Shown: positions 24,112 to 33,177 of the stretch, in pieces
Layout of the letters: the number at the start of each line of letters is the position of its first letter
How positions within the stretch are numbered: position 1 is the first letter of the stretch
From: CAJXII01 sp965242915
GTDB taxonomy: Bacteria > Campylobacterota > Campylobacteria > Campylobacterales > Arcobacteraceae
Assembly: GCA_965242915.1 (NCBI GenBank)
Contig: CBDETN010000028.1
Span: 248,001 to 312,000 of the forward strand
Length of the DNA stretch: 64,000 nt
Direction of reading: 5' to 3'
Notes under the pieces: generated by a model
Database searches by the model: none
Told to the model about the DNA's origin: nothing
What the model saw: only the letters and a program-made list of their open reading frames with translations
Made by a program: the position numbers and the translations under genes

Positions 24112-25845
24112 TTAAAAGAACCCTACTTTTTTCTCTCTGTCAAACATACTTTTTTTCTCTTTATCAATTTCAATTATAAAATCATCTATTTTAAAAATAG
24201 GATTATCGCTTACTGCAACTTTGTAAGCTGTATTTTTAATAATTAACTCAATTTGTCCGCCTGTTAGCTCATATTTAGCTAATGCACTTTTTTCAAACTT
24301 ATCTTCAAGCGGCAACTCTTTTGGAAGTAGTTTTTCCCACAACTCTAATCTTTGTTTCTCATCTGGTTTTACAAATTCAATCTTATAATTAAATCTTCGC
24401 GAAAATGCCTTGTCTATATTGTCAAGTAAATTTGTAGTAGCTATTAAAATACCGTCAAATCTTTCAATTTGCTCCAAAAATATATTTTGCATTTGGTTGT
24501 GCATCTTTTCACTGCCGCTTGTATCTCCACTGCTGCGATTACTAAGAAATTGATCAGCTTCATTAAGCAGTAACACTGGCTCACTTTTTGTTTTTAAAGC
24601 TAACTGTTTATACTCATCAAATATTTTTCGTACATTTTTTTCACTCTCACCTACATACATAGATAAAATTTTACTGCAGTCAAAACTTAAAACTGATTTT
24701 TTCAAAGATTTTGCTAATGCAAGTGCCGTGATAGTTTTACCTGTACCGGCACTTCCATAAAAGATAATTCTAGCATCTATCCCTTTTCTTTTATCTTTGA
24801 TTCCCCAAGCTTTAAGACGATTTATCACCTCTTTATCTACTTGCTTTAAAAGTGCTTCTAAAGTTTCTTTTGTTTTTGGGTTTAAAACTACATCATCTAA
24901 AGTTTTTTTAGGCTCTATGAGTTCAAATATCTCTTGCTCTTTTATCAGTATATCCAGTTTAATTTTTTGTTGTCGTTTTGCTTTTTTTGTAGGATGTGAA
25001 ATTTTATATAAAATTTGTTCAGGAATATAAAAGTTCCTGTTAATCCCGCCAAAAGGAGTTAGCATCTCATCATAATCAACTAAACTATTTGAGATAAGTT
25101 TACCACTCTCTTCCAGTAAACTTCTATATTTAATCTTTTCATAATCATCACTTGATATTAAATCAATCAAGATATTCATATCTCTGACACCCTCGTCACT
25201 TCCACCATATTCCTCTTTTAAAAGTGCTAAAAATATCATCTGTTCTTTATCTTCAAGCTCATGCTCTTTAAAGAAATCTTCAAGCATTATAGGTGTTGTA
25301 GTGGTTTTTACTCTTTGTCCAATTCTATTTTCAAGAAGTTCCAGTTTTGATTTTAATCGATTTATATTTGGTGAATTGTCATCAAAATTGTGTTTAACTA
25401 CATTTAGTTTCTGTGCAAGTGATATTTTAAAAAACTGGTCTTGTAAATACTCTAAGTGGTCACCATAAGGGGTAACCTCTGGTAAAACCAAATCTAAAGA
25501 ACCTTCTTCAAGAAGTTTAAGAAAGGCACTGCTTAAAGAGATAGAAGAATTAATAAGTTCTAGTTTAGCTATTTCGCTTAGTTTGATACTGTTAAAATTA
25601 GTTTGTACTATCCAACCTAACTCAAGAAGATTTTTTATAAGTGATAATTTATCCAAATGCTCCAGTTTTTCAATATCATAAAATTCACTTAAAATATTAA
25701 TTACAAGTAGATTATCAATACCGCTTATATATTGTTTTGTTATATACTGCAGTATTTGTGCTTCCTCTTTTGTACATTTTAATTGTACAAAAATATCATT
25801 TTTTACTATATCTTTTGATTCTAAAAATTTAACTAAACCTTGCAT
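24112..25845 (-). CDS. AAA+ ATPase with helical N-terminal domain
   Basis: 577 residues. The C-terminal AAA module has Walker A FYGSAGTGKTITAL (~residue 366), a Walker B variant VLLLNEADQFL with Asn instead of the first Asp, sensor 1 IATTNLLDNID and an arginine finger SRRFNYKI. The N-terminal ~300 residues are helical and unlike known adaptor domains. Similar bacterial proteins of the spastin/FtsH-like group often have NEAD. Function is unknown. The start overlaps the nfo stop by 1 bp, and the response regulator follows directly. Confidence 0.8.
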   Translation of the reverse strand: MQGLVKFLESKDIVKNDIFVQLKCTKEEAQILQYITKQYISGIDNLLVINILSEFYDIEKLEHLDKLSLIKNLLELGWIVQTNFNSIKLSEIAKLELINSSISLSSAFLKLLEEGSLDLVLPEVTPYGDHLEYLQDQFFKISLAQKLNVVKHNFDDNSPNINRLKSKLELLENRIGQRVKTTTTPIMLEDFFKEHELEDKEQMIFLALLKEEYGGSDEGVRDMNILIDLISSDDYEKIKYRSLLEESGKLISNSLVDYDEMLTPFGGINRNFYIPEQILYKISHPTKKAKRQQKIKLDILIKEQEIFELIEPKKTLDDVVLNPKTKETLEALLKQVDKEVINRLKAWGIKDKRKGIDARIIFYGSAGTGKTITALALAKSLKKSVLSFDCSKILSMYVGESEKNVRKIFDEYKQLALKTKSEPVLLLNEADQFLSNRSSGDTSGSEKMHNQMQNIFLEQIERFDGILIATTNLLDNIDKAFSRRFNYKIEFVKPDEKQRLELWEKLLPKELPLEDKFEKSALAKYELTGGQIELIIKNTAYKVAVSDNPIFKIDDFIIEIDKEKKSMFDREKKVGFF

Positions 25846-26729
25846 TAGTGTACTAGACTCTCTAATGCTTGTATTTCTTTATCCCAAATAGTATCATCTA
25901 TAGTTTCAAGAATAAGTGGAATATCATCCATTCTTTCATCATTCATAATAAACTCAAAAGCATCCCAGCCTATTTCACCTTCTCCTAAACTGTGATGTCT
26001 GTCAACTTTACTACCCAAAGGCGGTTTTGAATCATTTATGTGCATCCCCATTAAAAATTCACGACCTACGATTTTATCAAATTCGTTCCAAGTTTTATCA
26101 TAAGCATCTCTGACTCTTATATCATATCCGGATACAAACATATGGCAAGTATCGATACACACTCCAATTCTGCTTTTATCTTCAATCTTGTCTATAATAT
26201 ATGCCAAATGTTCAAATTTATATCCAAGATTTGTACCTTGTCCCGCTGTATTTTCAATCACTACTTTTACATTTTTTGTACGATCTAGTGCGATATTTAT
26301 AGACTCCGAAATTAGTTCTAAACATTCAAGTTCTGCACTTTGGATATTGTCTTCTAAATTAGGATCTTTTTTAGAAAACTTTTGCAAGTGGCTGCCTGGA
26401 TGGAAGTTCAATCTATCAAGACCTAATATATCACACCTCTCTAACTCATCTATAAAAGCCAATCTTGATTTGATAAGTTTTTGTTCATCCGGATTCCCTA
26501 GATTTATAAGATAACTATCATGCGGCAAAATATGCTTTGGTAAAATTTTACTATCCTCAAGATTTTTAAACCAGGCATCTAAAGTTTTAGTATCAAATGG
26601 TTTTGCATCCCATCTTTTTTGGTTTTTAGTAAAAAGTGCAAATGCTTTTGCACCTATTTTCATAGCATTTAACGGAGCATTTTGTACCCCGCCGCTGGTA
26701 CTTACATGGGCACCTACAAATTTGGTCAT
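25845..26729 (-). CDS. nfo: Endonuclease IV (AP endonuclease)
   Basis: 294 residues, a TIM-barrel enzyme with a trinuclear Zn centre that cleaves 5' to abasic sites in base-excision repair. Typical segments: GAHVSTSGGVQNAP, FTKNQKRWDAKP, LPHDSYLINLGNP, NFHPGSH, VIENTAGQGTNLG, IGVCIDTCHMFVSGYD, HINDSKPPLGSKVDRHHSLGEG and LILETIDD. All metal-binding His, Glu and Asp positions appear to be kept. In one leftward run with a lipoprotein gene and the AAA+ gene. Confidence 0.97.
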   Translation of the reverse strand: MTKFVGAHVSTSGGVQNAPLNAMKIGAKAFALFTKNQKRWDAKPFDTKTLDAWFKNLEDSKILPKHILPHDSYLINLGNPDEQKLIKSRLAFIDELERCDILGLDRLNFHPGSHLQKFSKKDPNLEDNIQSAELECLELISESINIALDRTKNVKVVIENTAGQGTNLGYKFEHLAYIIDKIEDKSRIGVCIDTCHMFVSGYDIRVRDAYDKTWNEFDKIVGREFLMGMHINDSKPPLGSKVDRHHSLGEGEIGWDAFEFIMNDERMDDIPLILETIDDTIWDKEIQALESLVH

Positions 26730-26731
26730 AT

Positions 26732-27109
26732 TTATTTATCCTTTTTTATTTTAATCAAAATGTTATTTTTTTTATCTTTAAAATATACTTTATCTTTTTT
26801 AAATAAATTCATCATAAAATTATCTTTGTAATCTTTATTTAAATATTTAGCATTAAATTCTTTACCGCTTATACATTGTAAAGTACCTTGACAAATCTCA
26901 TCTTCATAAATCTTTAAATCAAGTACAACCTTACCTATATTTAAAATTTGCAAATGAATATAATCATCATAATGTGTCACAAAACCTTTATCATAAAATT
27001 TCATAATGGGAGTTTTAAATATTATTGTAACACTTTGAGATAGTATAGGTTGCTTTTGACTACAACCTGCTAATAAAAAAACTGCAAAAATTAATATTAT
27101 ATTTTTCAC
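26732..27109 (-). CDS. Small lipoprotein
   Basis: 125 residues from a GTG at 27109 behind GGGGG. The N-terminus KNIILIFAVFLLAGC is a lipoprotein signal peptide with lipobox LAGC, so the protein is probably anchored in a membrane. The rest is beta-rich and Lys-rich, family unknown. A longer reading starting at 27187 would translate through the REP-like repeat and is rejected as the start. Confidence 0.65.
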   Translation of the reverse strand: MKNIILIFAVFLLAGCSQKQPILSQSVTIIFKTPIMKFYDKGFVTHYDDYIHLQILNIGKVVLDLKIYEDEICQGTLQCISGKEFNAKYLNKDYKDNFMMNLFKKDKVYFKDKKNNILIKIKKDK

Positions 27110-27121
27110 TTTTTCATCCCC

Positions 27122-27205
27122 CTGTTCCCACTCTCCTGAGTGGGAATGCAGACTAAACCGACAGAACAAAGATATATGCATTCCCACTTAAAAAGTGGGA
27201 ACGAG
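27122..27205. repeat. REP-like pair of inverted palindromes
   Basis: Two hairpins (TTCCCACT...AGTGGGAA at 27125-27146 and 27181-27201), themselves inverted to each other with shared GTTCCCACT and GGAATGCA edges. A related element lies at 60356-60433. This resembles the widespread GTTCCCAC-type REP elements. Confidence 0.75.
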
Positions 27206-27233
27206 ATAATATTTTTTACTTTTGTTCTCATTG

Positions 27234-28415
27234 TTAAGTCAAAGAAGAAGTTTGATACAAATCCATCAAACTTTCATAAAAATCTTTTGAATTAAAATCA
27301 TCTAACAATTCACTTCTTGGGGACAAGTATTGATGAATTTTATTTAATTCTTCGAGCCTTTGCGGAAACAGATCACTCAATATCATAGAACTTATCTCTT
27401 TTCTCATAAAAATTGCAGGTGGGATAATTCCCATTTTTAATAATCCCAAAATTGAAGGCGAGTGATAATTTATATGATGATGCCGCCCGTGAGGACAAGC
27501 ATTTGTACTAACTAAAGTACTGCATTTATCACAATATACAAATTCACTCATAATATCAATATTTATACCTATATCTTGAATATTATCTACAATAGAGGTA
27601 AAAGTTCCATCACAATATATTGCTCCAAGTCCTGCATAATTTTGTCCGATTACCAACTCATTACATCCAAAGTTTTTAGCTACGATTGCGTTTAAAATCA
27701 AGGTGTTAAAACCACCAAAGATGTAGGTATTGTCTAAAGGAATCAAAAGAACTCTATCTTTTGGCAAATAATTATCACAAAAATATTTAACAGTTTTATA
27801 TCTTGTATCATACGATAAAACATCATCATCACCATAAGGTTTTAAAATAAATAAAACCATCAAATCACATTTAACCAATGCGGTTCTTATAAGTCTTTCA
27901 TGAACCCTGTGAAATGGCTTTCCTGCTACCATCATAGAAGATACTCTTGAAGCTTTGGTTTTTTCTATATGACTGGAAACTATCTCTTTGTATTTTTTGG
28001 TTTCTCGATTATAAATATTAATTTCGCCGCTTACAGCATAATTGCCAAGTCTTCTATATGTATCTTTTACCCCTGGGTAATCTTCATTATTAGTACCGTA
28101 AATTGCTTCTACTCTTTCATCTTTATCTATTTTAAATACTTCTTTTGATGAGATATTACCGCAAATTCCCCCCTCACAAACAAAATCTAAAATTTCATTT
28201 GGTTTTATTGAAGTTAAAACTGACTCGTTTCGTTTACCGTTTGGAGCTAAAATCAAAGCAAAAGGATATGTTATACCATTATATTTCTTTGTTTTATTGA
28301 CCTCTTTTGATTCTGCTTCCCCCATAACACTTGTTGCGGGATATAAAAGTCCATCTTGAAGTAAGCCTAATGTTACTACAGCTTCTTTATCAATATATAA
28401 TTGTCTGTTTGCCAT
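27234..28415 (-). CDS. ATP-sulfurylase-like protein, divergent active site
   Basis: 393 residues with the overall layout of bacterial sulfate adenylyltransferase: an N-terminal PUA-like part, a catalytic part with the HxxH motif (GKPFHRVHE, ~residue 170) and a Zn site CDKC...CPHG near residue 300. But the usual QxRNPxH appears as MMVAGKPFH, and the GRDHAG motif appears as GQNYAGLG, so residues that bind sulfate and ATP phosphates are changed. It may catalyse a different nucleotidyl transfer. No PAPS or APS reductase genes are next to it. Confidence 0.6.
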   Translation of the reverse strand: MANRQLYIDKEAVVTLGLLQDGLLYPATSVMGEAESKEVNKTKKYNGITYPFALILAPNGKRNESVLTSIKPNEILDFVCEGGICGNISSKEVFKIDKDERVEAIYGTNNEDYPGVKDTYRRLGNYAVSGEINIYNRETKKYKEIVSSHIEKTKASRVSSMMVAGKPFHRVHERLIRTALVKCDLMVLFILKPYGDDDVLSYDTRYKTVKYFCDNYLPKDRVLLIPLDNTYIFGGFNTLILNAIVAKNFGCNELVIGQNYAGLGAIYCDGTFTSIVDNIQDIGINIDIMSEFVYCDKCSTLVSTNACPHGRHHHINYHSPSILGLLKMGIIPPAIFMRKEISSMILSDLFPQRLEELNKIHQYLSPRSELLDDFNSKDFYESLMDLYQTSSLT

Positions 28416-28481
28416 AATCTTGCCTTATCTTAGTAAATAATATAGTATAATAGCGAATAATACCAAAGTTAAGGGGAGAAA

Positions 28482-29555
28482 TTGCTAGTTCATATTTGTT
28501 GTTCTGTAGATAGTCACTTTTTTCTACAACAATTACAAAAAGATTATCCAAACGAGAAACTTACCGGCTTTTTTTACGATCCAAATATTCATCCGTACAG
28601 CGAATATCAATTACGACTTTTAGATGTAAAATACAGCTGTGAAAAACTTGGAATTGAATTGCTTGAAGGTGATTGGGATTTGGATAATTGGCTGAAAACT
28701 GTCAAGGGACTAGAACAAGAACCAGAATGCGGGGATAGATGTACGGTTTGTTTTGATAAACGGCTTAATGTCACAGCACAAAAAGCCGTAAAGTTAAAAC
28801 ATACATCTTTTACAACCACACTTTTAATAAGTCCCTTAAAATCACAGGAAAAACTAAAAATTATAGGAGAGAATTTAGCAAAGCAATATGGTTTAAATTT
28901 TATATTTAAAGATTATCGCAGTGGTCAAGGGATGCATTTACAAGCAAAAGAGGTAAAAGAAAATAAAATTTACCGACAGAATTATTGTGGATGTATGTAT
29001 GCCTTAAATGCACAAAGAGAAGAGCAAGATAAACTCTGCGATGAATTAATAAGTCCTGTTTCCAAACAAATATTACCGCAAAGTATTGAAAGCAGAACTG
29101 AACTTTATAAATTGAGAAATATTTTAGAAGATAAAAATACTGACTATAAGATTATTAAAGAGAGATTTTTAAATTATAGGCTATTAAGTGCAAAAGTTAT
29201 TGTAGAAAAACAAACTATACCCTCATATTTTATTGCTTATTCAACACTAAAATCAAAAAAAGCACAGGGGAAAATTGAATACACTAAAAATGGTATTAAT
29301 TATCTAAATAAAAATGAAGTAAAAATAGTAAGTTTAGATACTTTTAATAAGTTAGTCAGCCAAAATTATATAGATGTAAAACAACTTATTTTTAATCCAT
29401 TGACATTTGAAGATGAATTAAAATTTAGAAATAAACTTTTTAATAATCCTTATGATTTATCTTGTTTAATTATTTTAGATACAATACCAAAAGAGAAAAT
29501 TACTATTTTTTGTGATAGTCAAACTAATATAGATGTAAGGGAAAAAATAATTTGA
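28482..29555 (+). CDS. queH: Epoxyqueuosine reductase QueH
   Basis: 357 residues; the first ~200 match QueH (formerly DUF208), the iron-sulfur enzyme of the last step of queuosine synthesis in tRNA. Hallmarks: VHICCSVDS (adjacent Cys pair), FYDPNIHPYSEY, RCTVCFDKRL, FTTTLLISPLKS and YCGCMYA. The C-terminal ~150 residues are an extra region without a clear name. Starts with TTG (28482) after AAGGGGAG. Its stop overlaps the lpxB TTG start by 4 bp. Confidence 0.92.
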   Translation: MLVHICCSVDSHFFLQQLQKDYPNEKLTGFFYDPNIHPYSEYQLRLLDVKYSCEKLGIELLEGDWDLDNWLKTVKGLEQEPECGDRCTVCFDKRLNVTAQKAVKLKHTSFTTTLLISPLKSQEKLKIIGENLAKQYGLNFIFKDYRSGQGMHLQAKEVKENKIYRQNYCGCMYALNAQREEQDKLCDELISPVSKQILPQSIESRTELYKLRNILEDKNTDYKIIKERFLNYRLLSAKVIVEKQTIPSYFIAYSTLKSKKAQGKIEYTKNGINYLNKNEVKIVSLDTFNKLVSQNYIDVKQLIFNPLTFEDELKFRNKLFNNPYDLSCLIILDTIPKEKITIFCDSQTNIDVREKII

Positions 29556-30598
29556 CAGTACTCGTATGTGCATTAGAAACCTCATCCAATATTCATCTAA
29601 AAGAATTAAAAAAATATTTAAATGATGATATAGAATTAATTGGTATTTTTGATAAAAGTTTGGGAAATCCAAAATATGATATTAGTGATTTAGCTGTGAT
29701 GGGTTTTGTTGATGTTGTTAAAAAATTACCTTTCTTTTTAAAATTAAATAATGAGATGGTGGAATTAGCTTCCAAAGCTGATAAAATTTTATTAATGGAT
29801 AATTCAGGATTTAATCTTCCCCTTGCAAAAAAAATAAAGAAAAAATATCCAAATAAGCAGATATTATATTATATACTTCCACAAGCTTGGGCATGGAAAA
29901 AGAAGAGAATTCCTGCTATTGAAAAAGCTTGTGACAAACTATTTTCTATATTGCCTTTTGAAAAAGATTTTTATACTCAAAAAGATAAAATCCAATATGT
30001 AGGTCATCCGCTTTTAGATGAGATAACTACTTTTAAACAAGAATTATCACATAGTGGAAAAATAGCTTTTATGCCCGGCAGCAGGAAAGGTGAAATAACT
30101 AAATTGATGCCTATATTTAAAGAAGTGGCTTTACAAATTAAAAAAGAGGCAATGTTAATTATTCCACCACATTTTACGCGAGAATATATAGATGAAGTTT
30201 ATGGTGATATTTCGCAATTTACAATTACTACAGATGCTCATCAAACTTTGGAAACTGTTGATTTTGCTTTTATTTGCAGTGGTACAGCAACTCTTGAAGC
30301 TTCAATCATAGGAACGCCATTTGTTTTAAGTTATATAGCCAAACCGCTTGATTATTTTATAGCAAAAAATTTAGTAAAAATAAAATATATAGGACTTGCA
30401 AATATACTTTTTGATAAAATGGGGAAAGATACTATACATAAAGAGCTGATTCAAGAAAATGTAACAGTTGAAAATTTGTTGGATGAATATAACAATATTG
30501 ATAAAGAAAAGTTTTTAATAAATTCAAAAGTTTTAAGAACTTATTTGCAAAATGGCAGCTCAAAGACTGTTGCTGATATTATAAATCAAGCTTATTAA
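29552..30598 (+). CDS. lpxB: Lipid-A-disaccharide synthase
   Basis: 348 residues, a GT-B-fold, membrane-peripheral enzyme that joins UDP-diacylglucosamine and lipid X. Typical segments: DNSGFNLPLAKKIKKKYP, YYILPQAWAWKKKRI, FEKDFY, YVGHPLLDE, FMPGSRKGEI and the acceptor-side ICSGTATLEASIIGTPFVLSY. A TTG start couples it to queH. First of the lipid gene run that continues with fabZ and lpxA. Confidence 0.95.
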   Translation: MTVLVCALETSSNIHLKELKKYLNDDIELIGIFDKSLGNPKYDISDLAVMGFVDVVKKLPFFLKLNNEMVELASKADKILLMDNSGFNLPLAKKIKKKYPNKQILYYILPQAWAWKKKRIPAIEKACDKLFSILPFEKDFYTQKDKIQYVGHPLLDEITTFKQELSHSGKIAFMPGSRKGEITKLMPIFKEVALQIKKEAMLIIPPHFTREYIDEVYGDISQFTITTDAHQTLETVDFAFICSGTATLEASIIGTPFVLSYIAKPLDYFIAKNLVKIKYIGLANILFDKMGKDTIHKELIQENVTVENLLDEYNNIDKEKFLINSKVLRTYLQNGSSKTVADIINQAY

Positions 30599-30687
30599 AA
30601 CTAATCAAAATTTAACCAACAAAATGCTACACTATTTCTATAAAATATGGTGTTTAGCACTTAACGACCAATATTAAGGATACAAAA

Positions 30688-31131
30688 ATGTTAGATGTAG
30701 TAGAGATTCAGAAAATACTTCCTCATCGTTATCCATTTTTACTTGTAGATAAAGTTACAAGTATGAATGAGGGCGAAGATATAATCGCCTACAAAAATGT
30801 TTCAATTAGTGAGCCCGTATTTCAAGGACACTTCCCTGACCATCCAATATACCCCGGTGTTATGATAGTTGAAGGTATGGCACAAGCCGGCGGAATACTT
30901 GCTTTTAAAAGTGGCGGCTATACTGAAGAAGAGATTAAAGACAAAGTTATGTACTTTATGAGTATTGATGGTGCGAAATTTAGAGTTCCTGTGAAACCGG
31001 GGGATAGATTGGAATATAGAATAAAAGTTCTTAAGCAAAGAAAAACTCTTATAGTTTTAGGGGCGAAAGCCTATGTAGATGATACATTGGTAGCTGAAGC
31101 TGAACTAAAAGCAATGATAGTTGATAAGTAG
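30688..31131 (+). CDS. fabZ: 3-hydroxyacyl-ACP dehydratase FabZ
   Basis: 147 residues, a hot-dog-fold enzyme of fatty acid elongation. The catalytic motif PHRYPFLLVD (His at ~12) and GHFPDHPIYPGVMIVEGMAQAGG with the catalytic Glu are intact. Spacing to lpxA is 4 bp, and lpxA uses the same acyl-ACP pool. Confidence 0.97.
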   Translation: MLDVVEIQKILPHRYPFLLVDKVTSMNEGEDIIAYKNVSISEPVFQGHFPDHPIYPGVMIVEGMAQAGGILAFKSGGYTEEEIKDKVMYFMSIDGAKFRVPVKPGDRLEYRIKVLKQRKTLIVLGAKAYVDDTLVAEAELKAMIVDK

Positions 31132-31135
31132 TTAA

Positions 31136-31924
31136 ATGGGAAATATTCACTCAACAGCGATTATAGAAGAGGGAGCAAAAATAGGGGCAAATGTAACTAT
31201 TGGAGCTTTTACTGTAATTGGCGGTAAGGTTATTATCGGTGATGGTACTACTGTAGGAAGTCATACTTTAATAGATGGTTGTACTACCATTGGAAAAGAT
31301 AATAAAATTTTCTCTCATGCAGTATTAGGTACGATTCCACAGGATTTAAAATTTAATGGCGAAGAAACAGAACTTATCATTGGTGATAATAATACGATTA
31401 GGGAACATACTTTAATAAATACAGGAACAGCCGGCGGCGGGTATAAAACTATCATTGGTAATGGCTGCTTACTTATGGGTCATGTTCATATCGGGCATGA
31501 TTGTATCTTGGCTGATAATATTGTTGTAGCAAACAGCTGTGCAATTGCAGGTCATGTAGAGATTGATGACAATGTAGTTGTTGGCGGTATGAGTGCCATT
31601 CATCAATTTTGTAAAATTGGAGAATCATCTATGGTAGGCGGAGGGTCTATTTTAGTTCAAGATATTCCTCCATTTTGTATTTGTGAGGGAAATCGTGCGG
31701 TTTTGAGAAGCTTAAATATCAATGGTCTTAGAAGAAGATTTAAAGATAGAAGTGATATAGATGCTATACGAAAAGCATATAAAGAAATTTTTGAATCGGG
31801 ATTTTCAATAACAGATGTTGCAAATGAAATTTTACAAAAGAGTGATAACAAATATGCAAAACAATTAGCACAAGCAGTAGCTGATACAAAAAGAGGAATA
31901 CCTTTTATAAGGAAAGAAAGATAA
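31136..31924 (+). CDS. lpxA: UDP-N-acetylglucosamine acyltransferase
   Basis: 262 residues. Left-handed beta-helix hexapeptide repeats from residue ~5 to ~190, then a helical C-terminal domain. The catalytic His lies in the GGGYKTIIGNGCLLMGHVHIGHDC region. First step of lipid A synthesis, cytosolic. Its last base is the first base of the clpX ATG (31924). Confidence 0.97.
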   Translation: MGNIHSTAIIEEGAKIGANVTIGAFTVIGGKVIIGDGTTVGSHTLIDGCTTIGKDNKIFSHAVLGTIPQDLKFNGEETELIIGDNNTIREHTLINTGTAGGGYKTIIGNGCLLMGHVHIGHDCILADNIVVANSCAIAGHVEIDDNVVVGGMSAIHQFCKIGESSMVGGGSILVQDIPPFCICEGNRAVLRSLNINGLRRRFKDRSDIDAIRKAYKEIFESGFSITDVANEILQKSDNKYAKQLAQAVADTKRGIPFIRKER

Positions 31925-33159
31925 TGCAGAAAAAATTAATTTGTGATTTTTGTGGTGTTGACGACAGTTCAAATAATCCTATAATATCAGGAGACAATGC
32001 GGCTATTTGCCAAAGTTGTGCCAAAGAAGCTTATGAGATAATTAACAGTCACAAAGATGAAACCCAAATAGATGTAATGGAAACAAAATCTAAAGTTAAT
32101 AAAGAAAAAGAAAATATTAGTATTTTGACACCAAAAGAGCTAAAGGCCATTTTAGATGATTATATTATAGGACAGGAAAAGGCTAAAAAAGTTTTAAGTG
32201 TGGCTGTCTATAATCACTATAAACGAATTTTTAAAGGTAAAAATTCAAAAGATGATACTGAGCTTCAAAAATCAAATGTACTTTTAATAGGACCTACAGG
32301 AAGTGGGAAAACACTTTTAGCTCAAACTATTGCAAATCATATAGATGTACCTTTTGCTATTGCTGATGCTACAAGTTTAACGGAAGCAGGATATGTTGGT
32401 GATGATGTGGAAAATATTGTAACCAGACTTATTCAAGCAGCTGACGGTGATATTAAAAAGGCTGAGCAAGGTATTATTTTTATTGATGAGATTGATAAAA
32501 TAGCACGAATGAGTGAAAATAGAAGTATCACCAGAGATGTAAGCGGAGAAGGTGTTCAGCAAGCTTTACTTAAGATTATTGAAGGGAGCAGTATAAATGT
32601 TCCCCCCAAAGGTGGTAGAAAACACCCCGGACAAGAATCTATTAGTCTTGATACTACGAATGTATTGTTTATTTGCGGCGGTGCGTTTGATGGAATGAAA
32701 GATATTATTTCTAAAAGACAAGGTGGCAATGTACTTGGATTCAATCAACAAAAAAAGACTAAAAAAGAGCAAGATGATATTATAGGATTGATAGAAGCGG
32801 ATGATTTAGTGAAATATGGTTTAATTCCTGAACTTGTCGGCAGGCTTCATATGATTGCAACTTTAGAAGAGATTGATGAAGATGCAATGATTCATATTTT
32901 GACAGAACCTAAAAATGCTTTGGTTAAACAATATTCTAAGCTTTTTGGCATGGATGAGGTGAAGTTAAAATTTGACAAACCGTCATTAAAAGAGATTGCA
33001 GTTAAAGCAATTGAAAGAAAAACAGGAGCACGAGGGTTGAGATCGATTTTGGAAGAGGTGATGTTGGATATTATGTATGAACTTCCAGAATATAAAAATA
33101 AAACTATAACTATCACAAAAGATGTAGTTAATAAAATTAAAAAGCCCAAAGTGGCATAA
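31924..33159 (+). CDS. clpX: ATP-dependent Clp protease ATPase subunit ClpX
   Basis: 411 residues. The N-terminal zinc-binding domain (CDFCG...CQSC) is followed by AAA+: Walker A LLIGPTGSGKTLLAQT, Walker B GIIFIDEIDKIAR, sensor 1 and sensor 2 GARGLRSILEEVMLD. It also has the GFNQQKK loop region that docks ClpP (IGF-like loop, here VLGFNQQ). Unfolds proteins for ClpP. Placed in the lpxA-clpX-mreB order usual for Campylobacterota. Confidence 0.97.
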   Translation: MQKKLICDFCGVDDSSNNPIISGDNAAICQSCAKEAYEIINSHKDETQIDVMETKSKVNKEKENISILTPKELKAILDDYIIGQEKAKKVLSVAVYNHYKRIFKGKNSKDDTELQKSNVLLIGPTGSGKTLLAQTIANHIDVPFAIADATSLTEAGYVGDDVENIVTRLIQAADGDIKKAEQGIIFIDEIDKIARMSENRSITRDVSGEGVQQALLKIIEGSSINVPPKGGRKHPGQESISLDTTNVLFICGGAFDGMKDIISKRQGGNVLGFNQQKKTKKEQDDIIGLIEADDLVKYGLIPELVGRLHMIATLEEIDEDAMIHILTEPKNALVKQYSKLFGMDEVKLKFDKPSLKEIAVKAIERKTGARGLRSILEEVMLDIMYELPEYKNKTITITKDVVNKIKKPKVA

Positions 33160-33177
33160 AACTAATAAGGGGAAACA

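Noticed and set aside
24112..25845. Asn in Walker B (NEAD) as a sign of an inactive ATPase
   Set aside because: The catalytic Glu is retained, and NEAD is common in this group of bacterial AAA proteins.
26732..27187. Longer reading of the lipoprotein gene starting at 27187
   Set aside because: The first 26 codons are translated from a REP-like repeat; the lipoprotein signal begins at the GTG at 27109.
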